From the NCBI GenBank assembly GCA_033807775.1, contig CM066321.1, forward strand, positions 40,896,850-40,960,849: 64,000 bases of DNA. The letters are read 5' to 3'. This DNA comes from Saussurea involucrata. Its lineage: Eukaryota > Streptophyta > Magnoliopsida > Asterales > Asteraceae. The notes beneath the pieces were generated by a model that made no database searches, was not told the origin of the DNA, and saw only the letters and a list, made by a program, of their open reading frames with translations. This document shows positions 50,814 through 62,192 of the stretch, piece by piece. The position numbers and the translations under genes are program-made. Numbering within the stretch: the first letter of the stretch is position 1; the number at the start of each line of letters is the position of its first letter.

Positions 50814-50970
50814 GTGTCCGGAAAAAGGAGCGTGTCCGGAAAAGGGAGTGTGTCCGGAAAAAGGAGCGTGTCCGGAAAAGGGAGTGTGTCCGGAAAAAGG
50901 AGCGTGTCCGGAAAAGGGAGTGTGTCCGGAAAAAGGAGTGTGTCCGGAAAAGGGAGTGTGTCCAGAAAGG
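50814..50970 (+). repeat. 18/36-bp tandem repeats, GTGTCCGGAAAAAGGAG type
   Basis: About nine 18-bp units alternate between GTGTCCGGAAAAAGGAGC and GTGTCCGGAAAAGGGAGT, giving a 36-bp higher-order period. More diverged TCCGG units extend from about 50690. The apparent Ser-Val-Ser-Gly-Lys repeat protein read through it is not a credible gene. Confidence 0.88.
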
Positions 50971-51470
50971 AGTGGGTTCGGGTATCCGGGAAGTCCTAGT
51001 GTTCGGACTGTTCGGGTATCCGGGGAGTTGGAGTATCGGGAAAGTGTGTGTACCCGGTAAGTTCTGGATCTTTATTTCTGATTAAGGATTTATCTGATCT
51101 TTTAGGTGCTAAGCTTGGGTGACTCAAGTTTAGAACAGGAGTGCGTGCTTTGCCATCGCAGGTGAGTCTTTCTGAACCTAAATTTTATACAAAGTGTGTG
51201 GTTGATGACTATAATTTAAACTGCAAGTTTTCCAAGGACTTTTATTACAAGTAAAGATTTGAGCGTGTGGCACGGTTATTATTTAAACGGTGTGCTTTTC
51301 AATTACTTTTATTGTAAGATGACAAGTAATTGTGTGCGGTGTGGTTATTGTCTAACAGTGTGCTTTTCAACTGCTCTTAGTTCAAGGCAAGGTTTAAATG
51401 TGTGATCTTTATGTGTGGCTTACATGTGTGATTAAAATATGTGTGACCGTGCTCTGGCTTTTGTGTGATA

Positions 51471-51624
51471 TGGGCGGTGTGTGCCCGATTATTTCTATCA
51501 CGGTGTGTGTGACATGGGCGGCGTGTGCCCGATTATTTCTGTCATGGTGTGTGTGACATGGGCGGTGTGTGCCCGATTATTTCTGTCACGGTGTGTGTGA
51601 CATGGGCGGTGTGTGCCCGATTAT
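51471..51624 (+). repeat. 44-bp tandem repeat, TGGGCGGTGTGTGCCCGATT type
   Basis: Units start at 51471, 51515, 51559 and 51603, exactly 44 bp apart; the fourth is cut after about 22 bp by the LTR at 51625. GGGCGG...GCCCG within each unit can pair as a short hairpin. Confidence 0.85.
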
Positions 51625-52591
51625 TGTTGGTCCCGAAAGGCCTATACAAGTTTGTAGAAGGGGGGGGGGGGGTTGAATACAAACACAGTATTTTACTTTT
51701 CTAAATTGTTTATTGATAAATCATTAACAATTTACAGCTTGTTGCGGAAACAAGATTAAGGATAAACCTAAATCTAAACAAGTTGGAACACTAAGATTTC
51801 TTGCACTAAGAGAGATAAGGAGATTACTAATAAAATCCTATCTTGAGAGAGATTTGAACTTGTCCAGAGTTAGCAAGTTACTTCAAAAGAAGTGAGTTCA
51901 TCTCTTTATATACTGCATGCATTTAATGCAAGTCAGTATACACTTTACACGTGTCATCAGCTGGTTGGTTGCATGTCATTGACCTTGGTTGACAACCTTA
52001 GTAGCCGTAAGGATGAACAGTGTAGTATCAGAGTGTTTGTACGATTTCAGATTTTCGGAGGTTCTTTTCTGACATTTCGTACGGTGGCGTACAAGGGAGG
52101 TTAAGACAAAAGTACTTTGTACGGGGGACTTCATGATCAGCTTTCGTTGATTCAGCGATTATCATTTACTATTCAGCAGATGATAAAGTTCAGCGATAGC
52201 TGAAGTCTTGTACTTGATACTTCACGTTGAGTGGACAAATCTGAGTCTTCGCTGATCCGCATCAGTTCATTAGTAGACTTGTCGCTGGTTCTTGAGCTTG
52301 ATCTTCGACTTCAGCGTAGAACCTTTGTTGACGTGAAACTTGTCTTCACGGATCATAAGTAAACAACTAACTTATCAGCGATCACCATAAGGACTGAACA
52401 GGCTCAGAGCATTATGGTGAACAGTGCTCGCTGAATGTTTAATTTAAAGAGCGAGAGTTCCTATCAGCGGTACTGTAAGATCTTAGTACTTATCAGCGAT
52501 AGTGAAACTCTGATACATATTGTTTACTTACAATTTTCACTAAGTATTTAAGAGAGGGTCAGTATCAAATCACTGAGGGTTTGGATCAACA
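51625..52591 (-). repeat. Sirevirus-like 3' LTR (967 bp)
   Basis: On the plus strand it runs from TGTTGGTCCCG to GGATCAACA. It aligns with 63287-64000 with about seven base differences in roughly 714 bp plus a G-run length change (13 against 12 G). The 70-codon ORF at 51892-52104 recurs in the other LTR and is not considered a gene. It contains many CAGCGAT-type phrases. Confidence 0.9.
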
Positions 52592-52605
52592 ATCTCCCCC
52601 TATTT
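52592..52605 (-). other. Polypurine tract
   Basis: The minus strand reads AATAGGGGGAGAT directly before the LTR, the plus-strand priming site. Confidence 0.75.
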
Positions 52606-52857
52606 GATTATGACATAGCAACAAAGAAAATTGCTATTTAATGAAAACATAAGGATAAAAAGAACTCATAAAATATTTGTCCCTTTTACTGTTTTCTGGG
52701 ATCTTTTCAGTACTGATGGAGTAAAGTACGTTCGCTGAAATCTTTCTTTAAATCTTTGAATCAGGTTACAATGAAGAACAGAAAGATTACAAGTACAAGC
52801 GAAATAAATTACAAGTACAAAAGGATAACTGATACAATAGAGAAAAAGGAGATTATA

Positions 52858-53817
52858 TCAGCTTTCAAAGGGTTCTTCCTTAATGAGAAGTTCATCAAGG
52901 GTCGTCTTTTCAGTGGGGATCATCCAGTCAGGGACATTTACTCCTTGATTCTTTAACTTCAAAGCAGCTTCAAAAATCAAGGGCTTCAGGTGTCTAGCTT
53001 TGATGTCCCGTCTGACTTCACACCAGTATACGAGATCTCTGAGTTGTTCGATGGGAGCGATTTGGAGCTCAGAGACACGTTGAAAGTGATGATTTCCATC
53101 ATAGTCTAAGAAGAATATACCATATGGATCACTTACCATTGTGCCAGGGATGAAGGTTTCTCCAGGTGGTAGGGAGGTATCAAGCATTGAAAGATCAGCA
53201 TCAGGGCCAAGAACTTCAGCACGAGAGAAACCAATACCTGTTTCATTTCGAATGATTGGTCCTGAATCAGAAACTTTCTTCTTCTTAGCAGAGGCTTTCT
53301 TCGGTTGAGGAAGAGTAGGAGGAATATCTACAGCAGATGAAAGCAAGTCGATCTGTTTGTTTAAGATCATCTCAACATGGCTTTTGAATTTTGAGCGTGA
53401 TCCCTGAATGGCTAAATTTGTTTCTAACCATTCAGAGAGACCAAACTTTTCTAATGAGGCAGCAGAGAAGGTTTTCTTGGTTTTGTCATCTCTGTAGACA
53501 TCCACTTCAACAACAGGAACATCAACGAACATTTTTCCTCTGATGTTGGCTTTGATTATCTTGGATGGTCTTGATCGATAGGTCAACATTTGATTAGCCC
53601 ATTGCAAGGTTGTATCAGAGACCTTTGTCTTTTCTCTAACGATTTCTTGAGCATCATCCCAGAGCTGACGTTGAACATCAATGGGGACTCTTTTCAGCTT
53701 GGGGTCTTTGATTGATCGTTGAGTAAGCTTGATGGCGTATTCTCTGTCTTTTTCTTCAGCTTCCTTTCTTTCAGTGATGAGGCGTTCAGCTCTGAGGTGT
53801 TCCTTGTATTCAGCTTT
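52858..53817 (-). pseudogene. Additional ORF of the Sirevirus-like element, C-terminal part
   Basis: A 249-codon ORF starts at an internal Met (53607). The same frame is open upstream to the in-frame stop at 53818-53820, so it is the continuation of the 801-codon ORF. The upstream part is charged and probably helical (AEYKEHLRAERLITERKEAE). Further on it has basic stretches (KKASAKKKKVS) and a region with PGETFIPGTMVSDPYGIFFL. I do not recognise a catalytic domain. It ends about 270 bp before the LTR. Confidence 0.6.
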
Positions 53818-56223
53818 TTAAATTCTGAACTTAGGAGGAACTGAAGGCAGTTGATCACGCCTTAGAATGATTCGCTGATCCTCGAATTGCTTTATTATTT
53901 CTTCTCTCCTCTTTTGATCCTCTTCACTCAGCCTTTGAGGAGCTGAGGAAGGTCTCTTATTGTGCGAGAGAGGTTGTTCTTCTGGTTCATCAGTCTCAGA
54001 GATCAAATCCAAGACTGGGATTAATTCATCAGCAGCAGCTGGCTTTATTTGTGAAGTCGCAACAGTAGAACCTTCAGCGACATCCTCAAACAGGGGAGAG
54101 GACTGACAAACCGGCTTTTCAAACAGGATCGCTAGATTTTCATCTTCAGCGAGGCCTTTGTCTTTGCTTTTCTCAGCGCCAGAGGCCGAGGGCTTTGTCT
54201 TTGTCTTCTCCCCTGATGGTTCTTTTATTGAGATTCCTTTAAGAGCTTTGATCCTTGGGGCAGGTTTGACGATAAAGAAATCATCGTCATCTTCATCATC
54301 ATCATCATCCTTTCTTGGAGAGAAGGATGGTTCGTCTTCAGGGATGTCGATGTCTTCATCTTCTTCTGCTTCGGATTCCTCAGCATCTTCTTCGAGTTGC
54401 TCCCCCTCAGATACAGAGGCGAGCTTCTCGGTTCCCTTAGGGTTTTCATCTCCCTGAGGTCCAGTGGTCAGATCTTCATTCCTCTCTCCCCTGATAGATT
54501 CATCATGGGAAAGGTCTTCGGCGCTTTTGTTCAGATCTTCAGCGCTTTTCTCAAGATTTTCAGCGCTCTTCTCCATGGAATGTTCAGCGATTTTCTCCCC
54601 CTCTTTCTCATGATGACTGGGGGAGGAATGGGCAGACTCAGCATTGGTGTTATCTCTGTCTTCTGGGCCAGAGATTTTCACACAACCTTCAAGCTTTGCT
54701 ATTCTGTCTTCTAGGCCAGAAATAGCAGGCGTGATTTTCTTCAGCTCTGTGCAATCCTCCTCTGTGAAATATTCCAAAATAGGGACAGGGGCAGGAGCAG
54801 GAGCTGGACTATTTGCCTTGTTTACCAGCGTCTCGATCATCGTCTTCATAGAACCAACGTCGGTCTTTACAGAGCCTAAGTAAGTCTTGACCTCTGACAT
54901 ATCACCCTCGAGTTTTGCAACCGATGTCTTCAGCGTTGTTACTTCGCTGGACATGGTCGAAACTGATGTTTTGAGGCTTGTGTAGTCAGTGTAGATGTCA
55001 GAGAGCACCTTGGCAAAATCGCTGAGCGTCTTACCAAGACTCTTGATGTCTTCAGTGGAAGCTTTCTTCTCCACCACCATTGTCAGCTTTGTCAGATTCT
55101 CTCCACCGTTTGTTACAGCTGTTGAGTTGTTGGAGAGTGTGGTGGTGAGACTGGTCAGCTTTGTTTCCACGGACTTCAGAGAGGCGTTGATGTCTCCCAA
55201 ATTAGGACCTGTAACATATAAGTACTTGTGAACAAAGGAAAGCTCAGAAGTTTCAGGTTTAGTTACAGTGTTTAAGGTGGGATTTGTACCTGCAGGAGGA
55301 TTGATGAACTCGTCAAAGTTGCAAGTTCCTGAATAATGTTCCATATCCTCTTCGAAAGTACGGTGAGGAATGGTGATCTTTGCAGGTCCTTTCTTCATCA
55401 TTTGTTGAGAAGCGTCAGCGGTGGCTTCTGGAATGATGGCATCTCCAGTGTTCGCTGGAGGAGTGTCCAAGTGAGTGGAGGGAGAAGCGAAGGTTAAGAT
55501 TGGGGTTCGGGTTCTGAGTTCAGCGTTGGAATCGCTGACAATCACTTCATCAGTCTTTTGAGAGACTGATGGAGGTTGGGTAGTTTCCAAGTTTCTAACC
55601 TCAGCGTTTAGAGACGTTGAAGCCTGGATTGGAGGGATGCCTTGCACAGGTGTGGCAGAGCGTACCACGGAACTTTCCTTCAGCTCTTCAGAATGAGCTG
55701 AGGAGTCTTCAGCATGGAATTGCTGGGGTTGCTCCTTGGTTTTCTTGATCCTTTTGGAATCAAGTTGGGTGTGTGAGGGTTTCCTTTTCTTAGAAGGAGA
55801 GGATTTTGTGGCCGGGGTATCAGCGAAGGGTATTGTCGCTGAAGGAGCCACAGAAAGCGGAGAATTTAGAAGAGTGAGAAGAGTAGAGAGACGTACCTCA
55901 TTGGCGACAGGCTTGAAGTCGAGAACCTTAGGGCCAATCTGAGAGAGTTTCAGATCACCCTCTTCAGGATAGCTGTCCTTCAGGCCATATTGAAAGATGG
56001 CGCTGATGAATCGTGGGTAAGGAACCCATGCTGGTCTGTCAGCGGCAGAATCGACACGTTGAATCAGATCATCATAAATGATGGAGGCCCAGTCAATGTT
56101 TAGACCTTTCAGCAGTGCGTATCCCATGGACTGCTGAGGTTGGGCGGCTTGATCAGAAGATCCGGATTTTGCTGTCATGCAGCTGATCAGGTGAGCGAAG
56201 ATGAAATTCATCTCGCTGGGCAT
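53818..56223 (-). pseudogene. Additional (env-position) ORF of the Sirevirus-like element, main part
   Basis: An 801-codon ORF lies between pol and the 3' LTR, the position of the env-like gene in Sireviruses. Residues 1-80 have a module with YALLKGLNIDWASIIYDDL and WVPYPRFISAIFQYGL, resembling a domain often seen in copia-derived proteins of eudicots. A basic nuclear-signal-like cluster (KKRKPSH, KRIKKTK) is near 145-163. A long Ser/Thr-rich coiled-coil-like region is near 340-480, and an acidic stretch with runs of Asp and Glu is near 610-660. No signal peptide or clear membrane segment is visible, so a true envelope role is not supported. A frameshift separates it from the segment at 56270-56497. 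Confidence 0.65.
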
Positions 56224-56269
56224 CTTGGATTTCTTTATACCGTCAGTTTCTTCTCAGGCTTCTTCGAAA

Positions 56270-56497
56270 CTACCCTAAACCCTGATACCAGGGGCTGTTC
56301 TTCAGAAAACTTACAGCATCGTCCAGATGTGATACTTGCTTCCGAGGAGGAAACTCGAGAAGAGGTGAGAGGTTGTTGGCCTTAGTCCAGTCGAGTTGAT
56401 CCAGCTCGAACTTAACCTGAGGAGCTCTGAAGATGTCCATTTCCTCAGAGTCAGTGGAGATGGACTCAGCGGTAACATTCAGCTTTGAAGTTGCCAT
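56270..56497 (-). pseudogene. Additional ORF, N-terminal segment
   Basis: Starts MATSKLNVTAES at 56497 and runs 75 codons to PWYQGLG, where it stops. The next 46 bases lead into the 801-codon ORF in a different frame, so a frameshift has broken one longer frame. This Met is the likely original start, being the first after the probable leader intron. Confidence 0.55.
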
Positions 56498-57507
56498 TTC
56501 ACTGTATTATCAGTTCAACCAAAGATGTTAATAAGAATTATCTTATTGTGGAAATAAATTTCCATTAAGATTTTTCGAATTGTCCATTTCATTCAGACAA
56601 AAAAAATGTCTTAATGAAGATTAGGGTTTTTCTTGATTTTTGAAAAAATGAAATGTAAAACCCATAAAGCCTTGTATTCCAGTTTCTAAAAGAAAAATGG
56701 ATACGGATGAAGAACAAGTTTAAGATTTAGATTTAAAACTTGAAGAACAACCATGAAATGGTTGTGTTCATAAAACCATGAAAGAAAATGATTTTATTTT
56801 TGAGTTCTTTTGTTTGATCTTGTATAAAACAATGATAAGATCGAAAACAAGTTATTCGCATTTGATAAAAGATAAGAACATATTAACCTTGATGTTTTGA
56901 TGAAGAAGATGATGAACAGTTCTTGAGGTTTTTGAGAGCACAAATGCAACAGAGGATTCTTTTCTTGCGGAGAAAGATTGTTCGCGTAAAAGACAAATAT
57001 AAACCAAGAGTTGTTTATATAGGGATTTTTAGAGAGAGAAAACCTTGAGCGGGAAAAGGTTTTCATCATGACACGGACACGTGTTTGCATTTGATTGGAA
57101 GTTTGAACAAAACGTGCAAACGTGTGTCAGAAAGAAATCGTGCCGAGTGTAATCCGTTGCAATGACGTCACAACTGTCCTTTCACATTCTTTTAGGATGT
57201 CTCTGAGGTTTTGAAAACTCAGGGACTCTTTTGAAAAACATGAAGCACTGAATAGAAAATATCAGTGAAGGTTTAAGAAATTTTCAAAATATCGCTGTTA
57301 AGGAAGAGATATTCAGAGATGCAATTTATTTTGAAATCTTGCATTTACATGCGATTGTCAGAGAGAGAGAAAACATACCTTGATATCAGTTTAACCAAGT
57401 TTATTCAGAGAGAAGATGATGAAATGGATTATATAAGTTGATTTTATCCCGAAGGCTATACAAGATGTATAAATGTATCGCTGATCAAATGTGAACCGCT
57501 GAAGATT
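56498..57507. other. Spacer between pol and the additional ORF
   Basis: About 1 kb without credible coding; the 98-codon ORF at 56794-57090 is AT-rich and unlike known proteins. It holds the promoter and intron candidates listed separately. Confidence 0.6.
56502..57021 (-). promoter_or_regulatory. Candidate internal promoter and leader intron for the additional ORF
   Basis: The minus strand has CCCTATATAAACA (TATATAAA at 57014-57021) in a gene-promoter-like setting, followed by a CT/A-rich leader. A plausible intron then runs from CAAG/GTTAATATG (donor, 56887) to AATACAG/TG (acceptor, 56502), 386 bp, ending five bases before the ATG at 56497. This would let the additional ORF be expressed separately from gag-pol. 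All of it is prediction from sequence. Confidence 0.4.
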
Positions 57508-58713
57508 TTATCCTTCAAAGTTCAGCATTCCAAGCTCGCTGATGAGAAAGTTGAATCTTGTCTCATCAAGAGGTTTGGTAAACAAATCAGCTAACTGATA
57601 ATCAGTTGGGATAAAATGAAGTTCTATATCACCATTCATCACATGATCTCTGATAAAATGATATCTGATTTCTATGTGTTTTGTCTTTGAGTGTAGCACT
57701 GGATTGTTTGCTATAGCGATGGCACTTGTGCTGTCGTAATAGATTGGAATTTTGGAGAGCTGAAGATCATAGTCTAGTAGCTGATTTCTCATCCACAAGA
57801 CTTGAGAACAGCAGCTTCCAGCGGCTACATACTCAGCTTCAGCTGTGGGAGTGGACACTGAGTTTTGCTTCTTACTTGTCCAACTTACCAGCTTTCCACC
57901 CAGGAGCTGACATCCTCCTGTGGTGCTTTTCCTATCCATTTTGCAACCTGCAAAATCACTGTCTGAATAGGCAGTTAGATCGAATCCTGAGTCTTTGGGA
58001 TACCAAAGACCTAGATTCGCTGTACCCTTAAGATATCGAAAGATTCGCTTTACAGCTTTCATATGGGGTATCTTAGGTTCAGCTTGATATCGTGCGCATA
58101 GACATGTTGCAAACATAATATCGGGTCGGCTAGCTGTCAGATACAGTAGTGAGCCGATCATCCCACGGTACAACGTGACATTGACAGGAACACCCTTTGT
58201 GTCCTTATCAAGTATCAACGGTGGTGCCATAGGGGTTTTCATAGCTGAACTTTCAGTTAAGTCGAATTTCTTCAGCATATCTTTAACATACTTTCCCTGA
58301 TTTATAAAAGTTCCTTTTTCAGTTTGCTTAATCTGAAGACCAAGGAAATATGTTAGCTCACCCATCATGCACATTTTATACTCATCTTTCATTCTATCAG
58401 CGAAACGAGTACAAAGCTCAGGGTTAGTAGAACCAAATATAATGTCATCAACATATATTTGAACTAAAATGATATGACCTTTCACTTTTCTAAAAAATAA
58501 AGTTTTGTCAATCTTACCTCGCTCAAATTTTTCAATATGGAGATAAGTAGAGAGAGTATCATACCATGCACGAGGAGATTTCTTTAAGCCATAAAGTGCC
58601 TTGTCCAGTTTATAAACATAACCTGGACGCTTAGGATCTGAGAATCCCGGAGGCTGTTCCACATACACTTCTTCATTCAGCTTTCCATTCAGAAATGCTG
58701 ACTTAACATCCAT
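57508..58713 (-). pseudogene. Sirevirus-like reverse transcriptase and RNase H
   Basis: A 401-codon ORF in frame with the preceding pol ORFs. RT motifs are MDVKSAFLNG (1-10), KALYGLKKSPRAWY and the catalytic YVDD (87-90). RNase H motifs are AYSDSDFAGC near 240, TAEAEYVAAGSC near 280 and the C-terminal ADLFTKPLDETRF. The frame is intact to its natural end, SELGMLNFEG, but the RT domain begins upstream of the in-frame stop at 58795-58797, so the N-terminal fingers are separated. Confidence 0.92.
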
Positions 58714-58794
58714 CTGATGTACAGTGAAGTTTTTGTGTACAGCATATGCTAAGAAAAGACGAATAGATTCAAGTCTTTCTACTGGAGCAAAAGT

Positions 58795-59268
58795 TTATGC
58801 CTTCCTCTTGTCTTCCTCTTGTCTGTATCCCTGAGCAACAAGGCGATCTTTGTTGCGAGTTACAGTACCATGTTCGTCCAACTTGTTTCGATAGACCCAT
58901 TTAGTGCCTATCACCGTTTTGTCAGTTGGTCTACGAACAAGTTTCCAAACTTTGTTTCTTTCGAATTCAGTCAGCTCTTCTTGCATAGCGCTGACCCAGT
59001 TTGGATCTCTGAGGGCATCATCTATTTTCTTTGGTTCAGTTAGAGAAATAAAGTTAACAAATAAACAAATATTACCTGCACTTCTACGGGTCTGAATACC
59101 AGCGTTGGGATCACCAAGAATTTGATCGATTGGGTGATTTACAGTCCATCGCTGAGCCGGAGCATACGTCGCTGACTCAGTCTGAACTGGAGAAACTGAA
59201 GATGAGGCTTCAGCTACTTCTGGATTATCAGCTAAGAGAGGAATGTTTGCATTTGTCACTTCATTCAC
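58795..59268 (-). pseudogene. Sirevirus-like RT, N-terminal fingers and preceding linker
   Basis: A 157-codon ORF in the same frame as its neighbours. It contains DPNWVSAMQEELTEFERNKV, VIGTKWVYRNKLDEHG and RLVAQGYRQEE, the start of copia RT. It ends at an in-frame TAA (58795-58797) inside the domain. Confidence 0.88.
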
Positions 59269-59370
59269 TGATTGCTGAGAAATAGATGGAATTTCTGAGA
59301 CATTTGGATCAACTGCGGGTATAGTGTTTATAGGAACAGCTGAGACCCAAGATGTTTCAGCTTCACTATT

Positions 59371-60465
59371 CTACATATCTAGAATGATAGTAGGACCATC
59401 ATTTTCTACGGTGTGAGCATGAGGAGTGGGAATATCTTCTGAATCACCAAGATGAGAAAACATCCATTGATTCAGTTCTTCTATATCAGCGTTCGGTTTA
59501 GAGTTCGCTGAACGGGATTCGTCAAACGTGACGTGAATAGTTTCTTCTACAGTTTGTCTTCTTCGGTTGAAGACTCTGAAGGCTTTGGAAACTGAGGAGT
59601 ATCCAAGAAAGATTCCATCATCAGCCTTAGGATCAAACTTTCCAAGGGCATCTCCGTTGTTCAGTATGAAACACTGACATCCAAAGATGTGAAGAAAGCT
59701 GATTGAAGGCTTTCTCCCATGAAAAAGTTCATAGGCTGTCTTTTTGAATCTTTTAACTATCAGCGACATGTTTTGCGTAAAACAAGCAGTGTTGACAGCT
59801 TCTGCCCAAAACTGAGTAGGCAGGTGAGAATCGCTGAGCATTGAACGTGCAGCTTCAATAATTGTTCTATTTCTTCTTTCAGCGACTCCATTTTGTTGTG
59901 GTGTTCTCACTGACGAAAAGTTGTGAGAAATACCCTTGCTCTCAAGGAAGGAATCAAGAGAACTGTTTTTGAATTCAGTTCCATGATCACTCCTTATTGA
60001 GCGAACAGTCATATTGTTCAGAGTTTCCATCTTCCGAACTAAGGTGACGAGTTCTTCAGGGGTGTCACTCTTAGAATGGAGAAACATTACCCATGTGTAA
60101 CGAGAGAATTCATCAACTATGACCAGCGTATATTTCTTTCCAGCGATGGATTGTTTGTTAACAGGGCCAAACAAATCCATATGGAGTAGTTGTAGAGGAG
60201 ATGACACTGAGGAAACTTGCTTTGACTTAAAGCTTGCCTTGGTCTGCTTCCCTTTTTCACACGCTGAACATAAAGACTCTTTGGCGTATGAATGTTGAGG
60301 TAGACCAGTGACTAACTCTTTGGATGAAAGAGTATTCAGTGTCTTGAAGTTGAGATGTGAGAGCCTTTTGTGCCATAGCCAGTTAACATCAGAAGATGCT
60401 TTTGAGAAGAAACATGAGTTCTCAGTGGTTGTTGAGTCCATGTTTATAACGTAAACATTTTCCAA
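59371..60465 (-). pseudogene. Sirevirus-like integrase
   Basis: A 364-codon ORF. It has a pre-integrase HHCC region (HKRLSHLNF, then CSACEKGKQ) and an integrase core with MDLFGP, RSDHGTEF and NGVAERRNRT, giving the D-D-E set. A C-terminal region with IFGCQCF and FLGYSSVSKAFRVFN follows. It is in frame with the flanking pol ORFs and is bounded by in-frame stops at 60496-60498 upstream and 59371-59373 downstream. Confidence 0.9.
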
Positions 60466-60495
60466 ACGATAACCGCTGAGAGCTATCTTCTCCTT

Positions 60496-60786
60496 TTAGT
60501 CAGAGACAAAGCAGGATTCCTTAGTGAAAATCACTTTGTTATCCATGTCGCAAAGCTGACTGATGCTCAGAAGATTATGCTTCAGCCCTTCAACATATGC
60601 GACTCTTCTGAAGGATGTTGTACCATTTGAAAGTACACCATACCCTCGGGTGTGTCCTTTTCCATTTCCACCGAAAGTCACAGAGGGACCCTTCTCTTCC
60701 TTGTATTCAGCGAGCAGGCTTTTCTTTCCAGTCATGTGTCTAGAGCATCCGCTATCGAGATACCAGATACCCTTCTTAACCTGCAA
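60496..60786 (-). pseudogene. Sirevirus-like protease
   Basis: A 96-codon ORF with WYLDSGCSRHMTG, the copia aspartic protease active site (D-S-G), and LKHNLLSISQLCD, which normally joins protease to the integrase region. An in-frame stop lies just upstream (near 60800), and it ends at the stop at 60496-60498. Confidence 0.88.
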
Positions 60787-61304
60787 TACAAAGGAAGATT
60801 AGTTTTGCTTGGGTACCCACTTCACCATGTATACGCGTTTGTCAGTGGAAGAAGTTGGAATGGGTTCAACAGTCTTTGCAGCATTTGAAGATTCAGCTTT
60901 GTCTTTCTTCACTTTGGTCAATTTCTTAACCTCAGCGGTAGGAGTTACCTTGACCTGAATTGCAACTGGTTTGGTCTTCTTGGTGCTATCTTCACCTTAG
61001 CTATCTTATCAGCTTTGGTGGCTGTGGGGCACTTACTTGCAATATGATCGGTAAGTCCACAGTGATAACATTTCCTATAACTAAAATTAGTTCTAGGACC
61101 ACTTGAGTGTTGAGCTTTTAATTTGGAATTAGAAGTGCCAGCACCAAGTAAACTATTGGCTTTAGAAATGGGACGAACATTCAGTTCTTCAGATTTCTTA
61201 CCAAGGACATCCAATCTGAGTCTAGGAGTAGATCGCTGAATAAATCCAGATATCTGCTTCCTTGATCCAGAGGGATGAGCCACTGAAGCTTTAGAGGCAT
61301 TCAA
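60787..61304 (-). pseudogene. Sirevirus-like gag, second zinc-knuckle region (frameshifted)
   Basis: The 119-codon ORF (61304-60945) has a CCHC box, CYHCGLTDHIASKC, then ends soon after KVKIAP. The continuation of the linker before protease (rich in Lys, with KWVPKQN) is in another frame, so a frameshift lies near 60990-61010. Confidence 0.78.
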
Positions 61305-61325
61305 TTTTGGTACAACGGTACCCTT

Positions 61326-62183
61326 CTAAGGATTCTGGTAAATAACAATTCCTTTACCTTTGTCTTTAAAGACAGAGGTAGGTTTTGAATAAACCATTTT
61401 ATCCTTGCCTTTTGAGGAGGTAGGAGTTTCCTCAGGGATTGGTGTAACCGACGAGGAGTACTGAGATGATGAAGTATCAGCTACTGAGGATACGAACGTT
61501 CCAAATTTAAGCATTGAACGTTCAGTGGTTGGTTTTGGAGTATCATACTTATAACCCAGACCACGTTTATCACTCAGAGGAATCTGAGCCTTAATTATCT
61601 CAGTGATCTTTGTTGAAGAATTACACCATCCTTCAACAGTAGCTTGTTCAGCTTTTAATGCAACGATAGCTTCTGCTCGTTCGATTTTGACTAGCTGATT
61701 TAAATAGACTTGATCTTTAAAATCATCTTCAATTTTAGAAAGCTTTTCTATTTGAAGGTGGCAGTTTTTAAGCTTTTCAGCGAGATCAAGATTTTGGTTT
61801 TCAACCACAGCTTTGCCGTTCATGGCTTCGTATAAACTTCTAGTCAGTAGATCGATTTTACGGAGACTATCAGCTTCATCAATATTTGCAATATTGGTAA
61901 AGAAGGAAGGTGATACCTGAATGGCAGATGTTGAAGTGGAGGGAATGTTTGAACTTTCTTCCTCTTCTTCAATCTTTTCCATGAGACATTGATTTGCTTC
62001 ATCATCTTCAGAATCAGATGATGAGGCTTCTTCATCAGAAGCAGCCCAATCATAGTCAGCCATCAGGCCTTTTCCTTTCTTCTTAAAGCTTTTCAGCTTT
62101 GCATACTTCTCCTTCAGCTTTGAGTATTTGTCATCTTTATTCCTTGGAACAAAGGATTTCTTTGTAAAAGCTGAAGGTCTCAT
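61326..62183 (-). pseudogene. Sirevirus-like gag, central coiled-coil region
   Basis: A 285-codon ORF in the same frame as the gag ORF upstream, separated by an in-frame stop at 62193-62195. It has a basic start (KYSKLKEKYAKLKSFKKKGK), a Ser/Asp/Glu-rich acidic patch, and helical heptad-like stretches. It ends at an in-frame TAG (61326-61328). Confidence 0.75.
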
Positions 62184-62192
62184 GATTTTCTT

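Larger units (their letters stand above)
50143..51624 (+). mobile_element. Gypsy-type LTR, interrupted by the Sirevirus-like element
   Basis: The sequence begins TGTAATAACCGGG, like the TGTAAC starts of Del/Tekay LTRs. It has a TATA box (TATATAAA, 50269-50276), a leader-like stretch with a possible splice donor (CATTCAGGTAAATC, near 50430), TCCGGA tandem repeats, an ATCTTTTAGGTGCTAAG segment and a 44-bp tandem repeat at its cut end. The layout parallels the minus-strand LTR at 7507-9124. The 3' terminus is not in the window. The short ORFs at 50537-51060 are products of the repeats. Confidence 0.6.

Noticed and set aside
50775..51060. Ser-Val-Ser-Gly-Lys and Cys-Pro-Glu-Lys repeat proteins
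   Set aside because: They are two frames through the 18-bp LTR tandem repeat.
51892..52104. 70-codon ORF present in both Sirevirus-like LTRs
   Set aside because: Duplicated only because the LTRs are; no motif and no coding context.
53818..56223. True envelope gene
   Set aside because: The position fits, but no signal peptide, transmembrane segment or fusion-like region is visible; listed only as an additional ORF.
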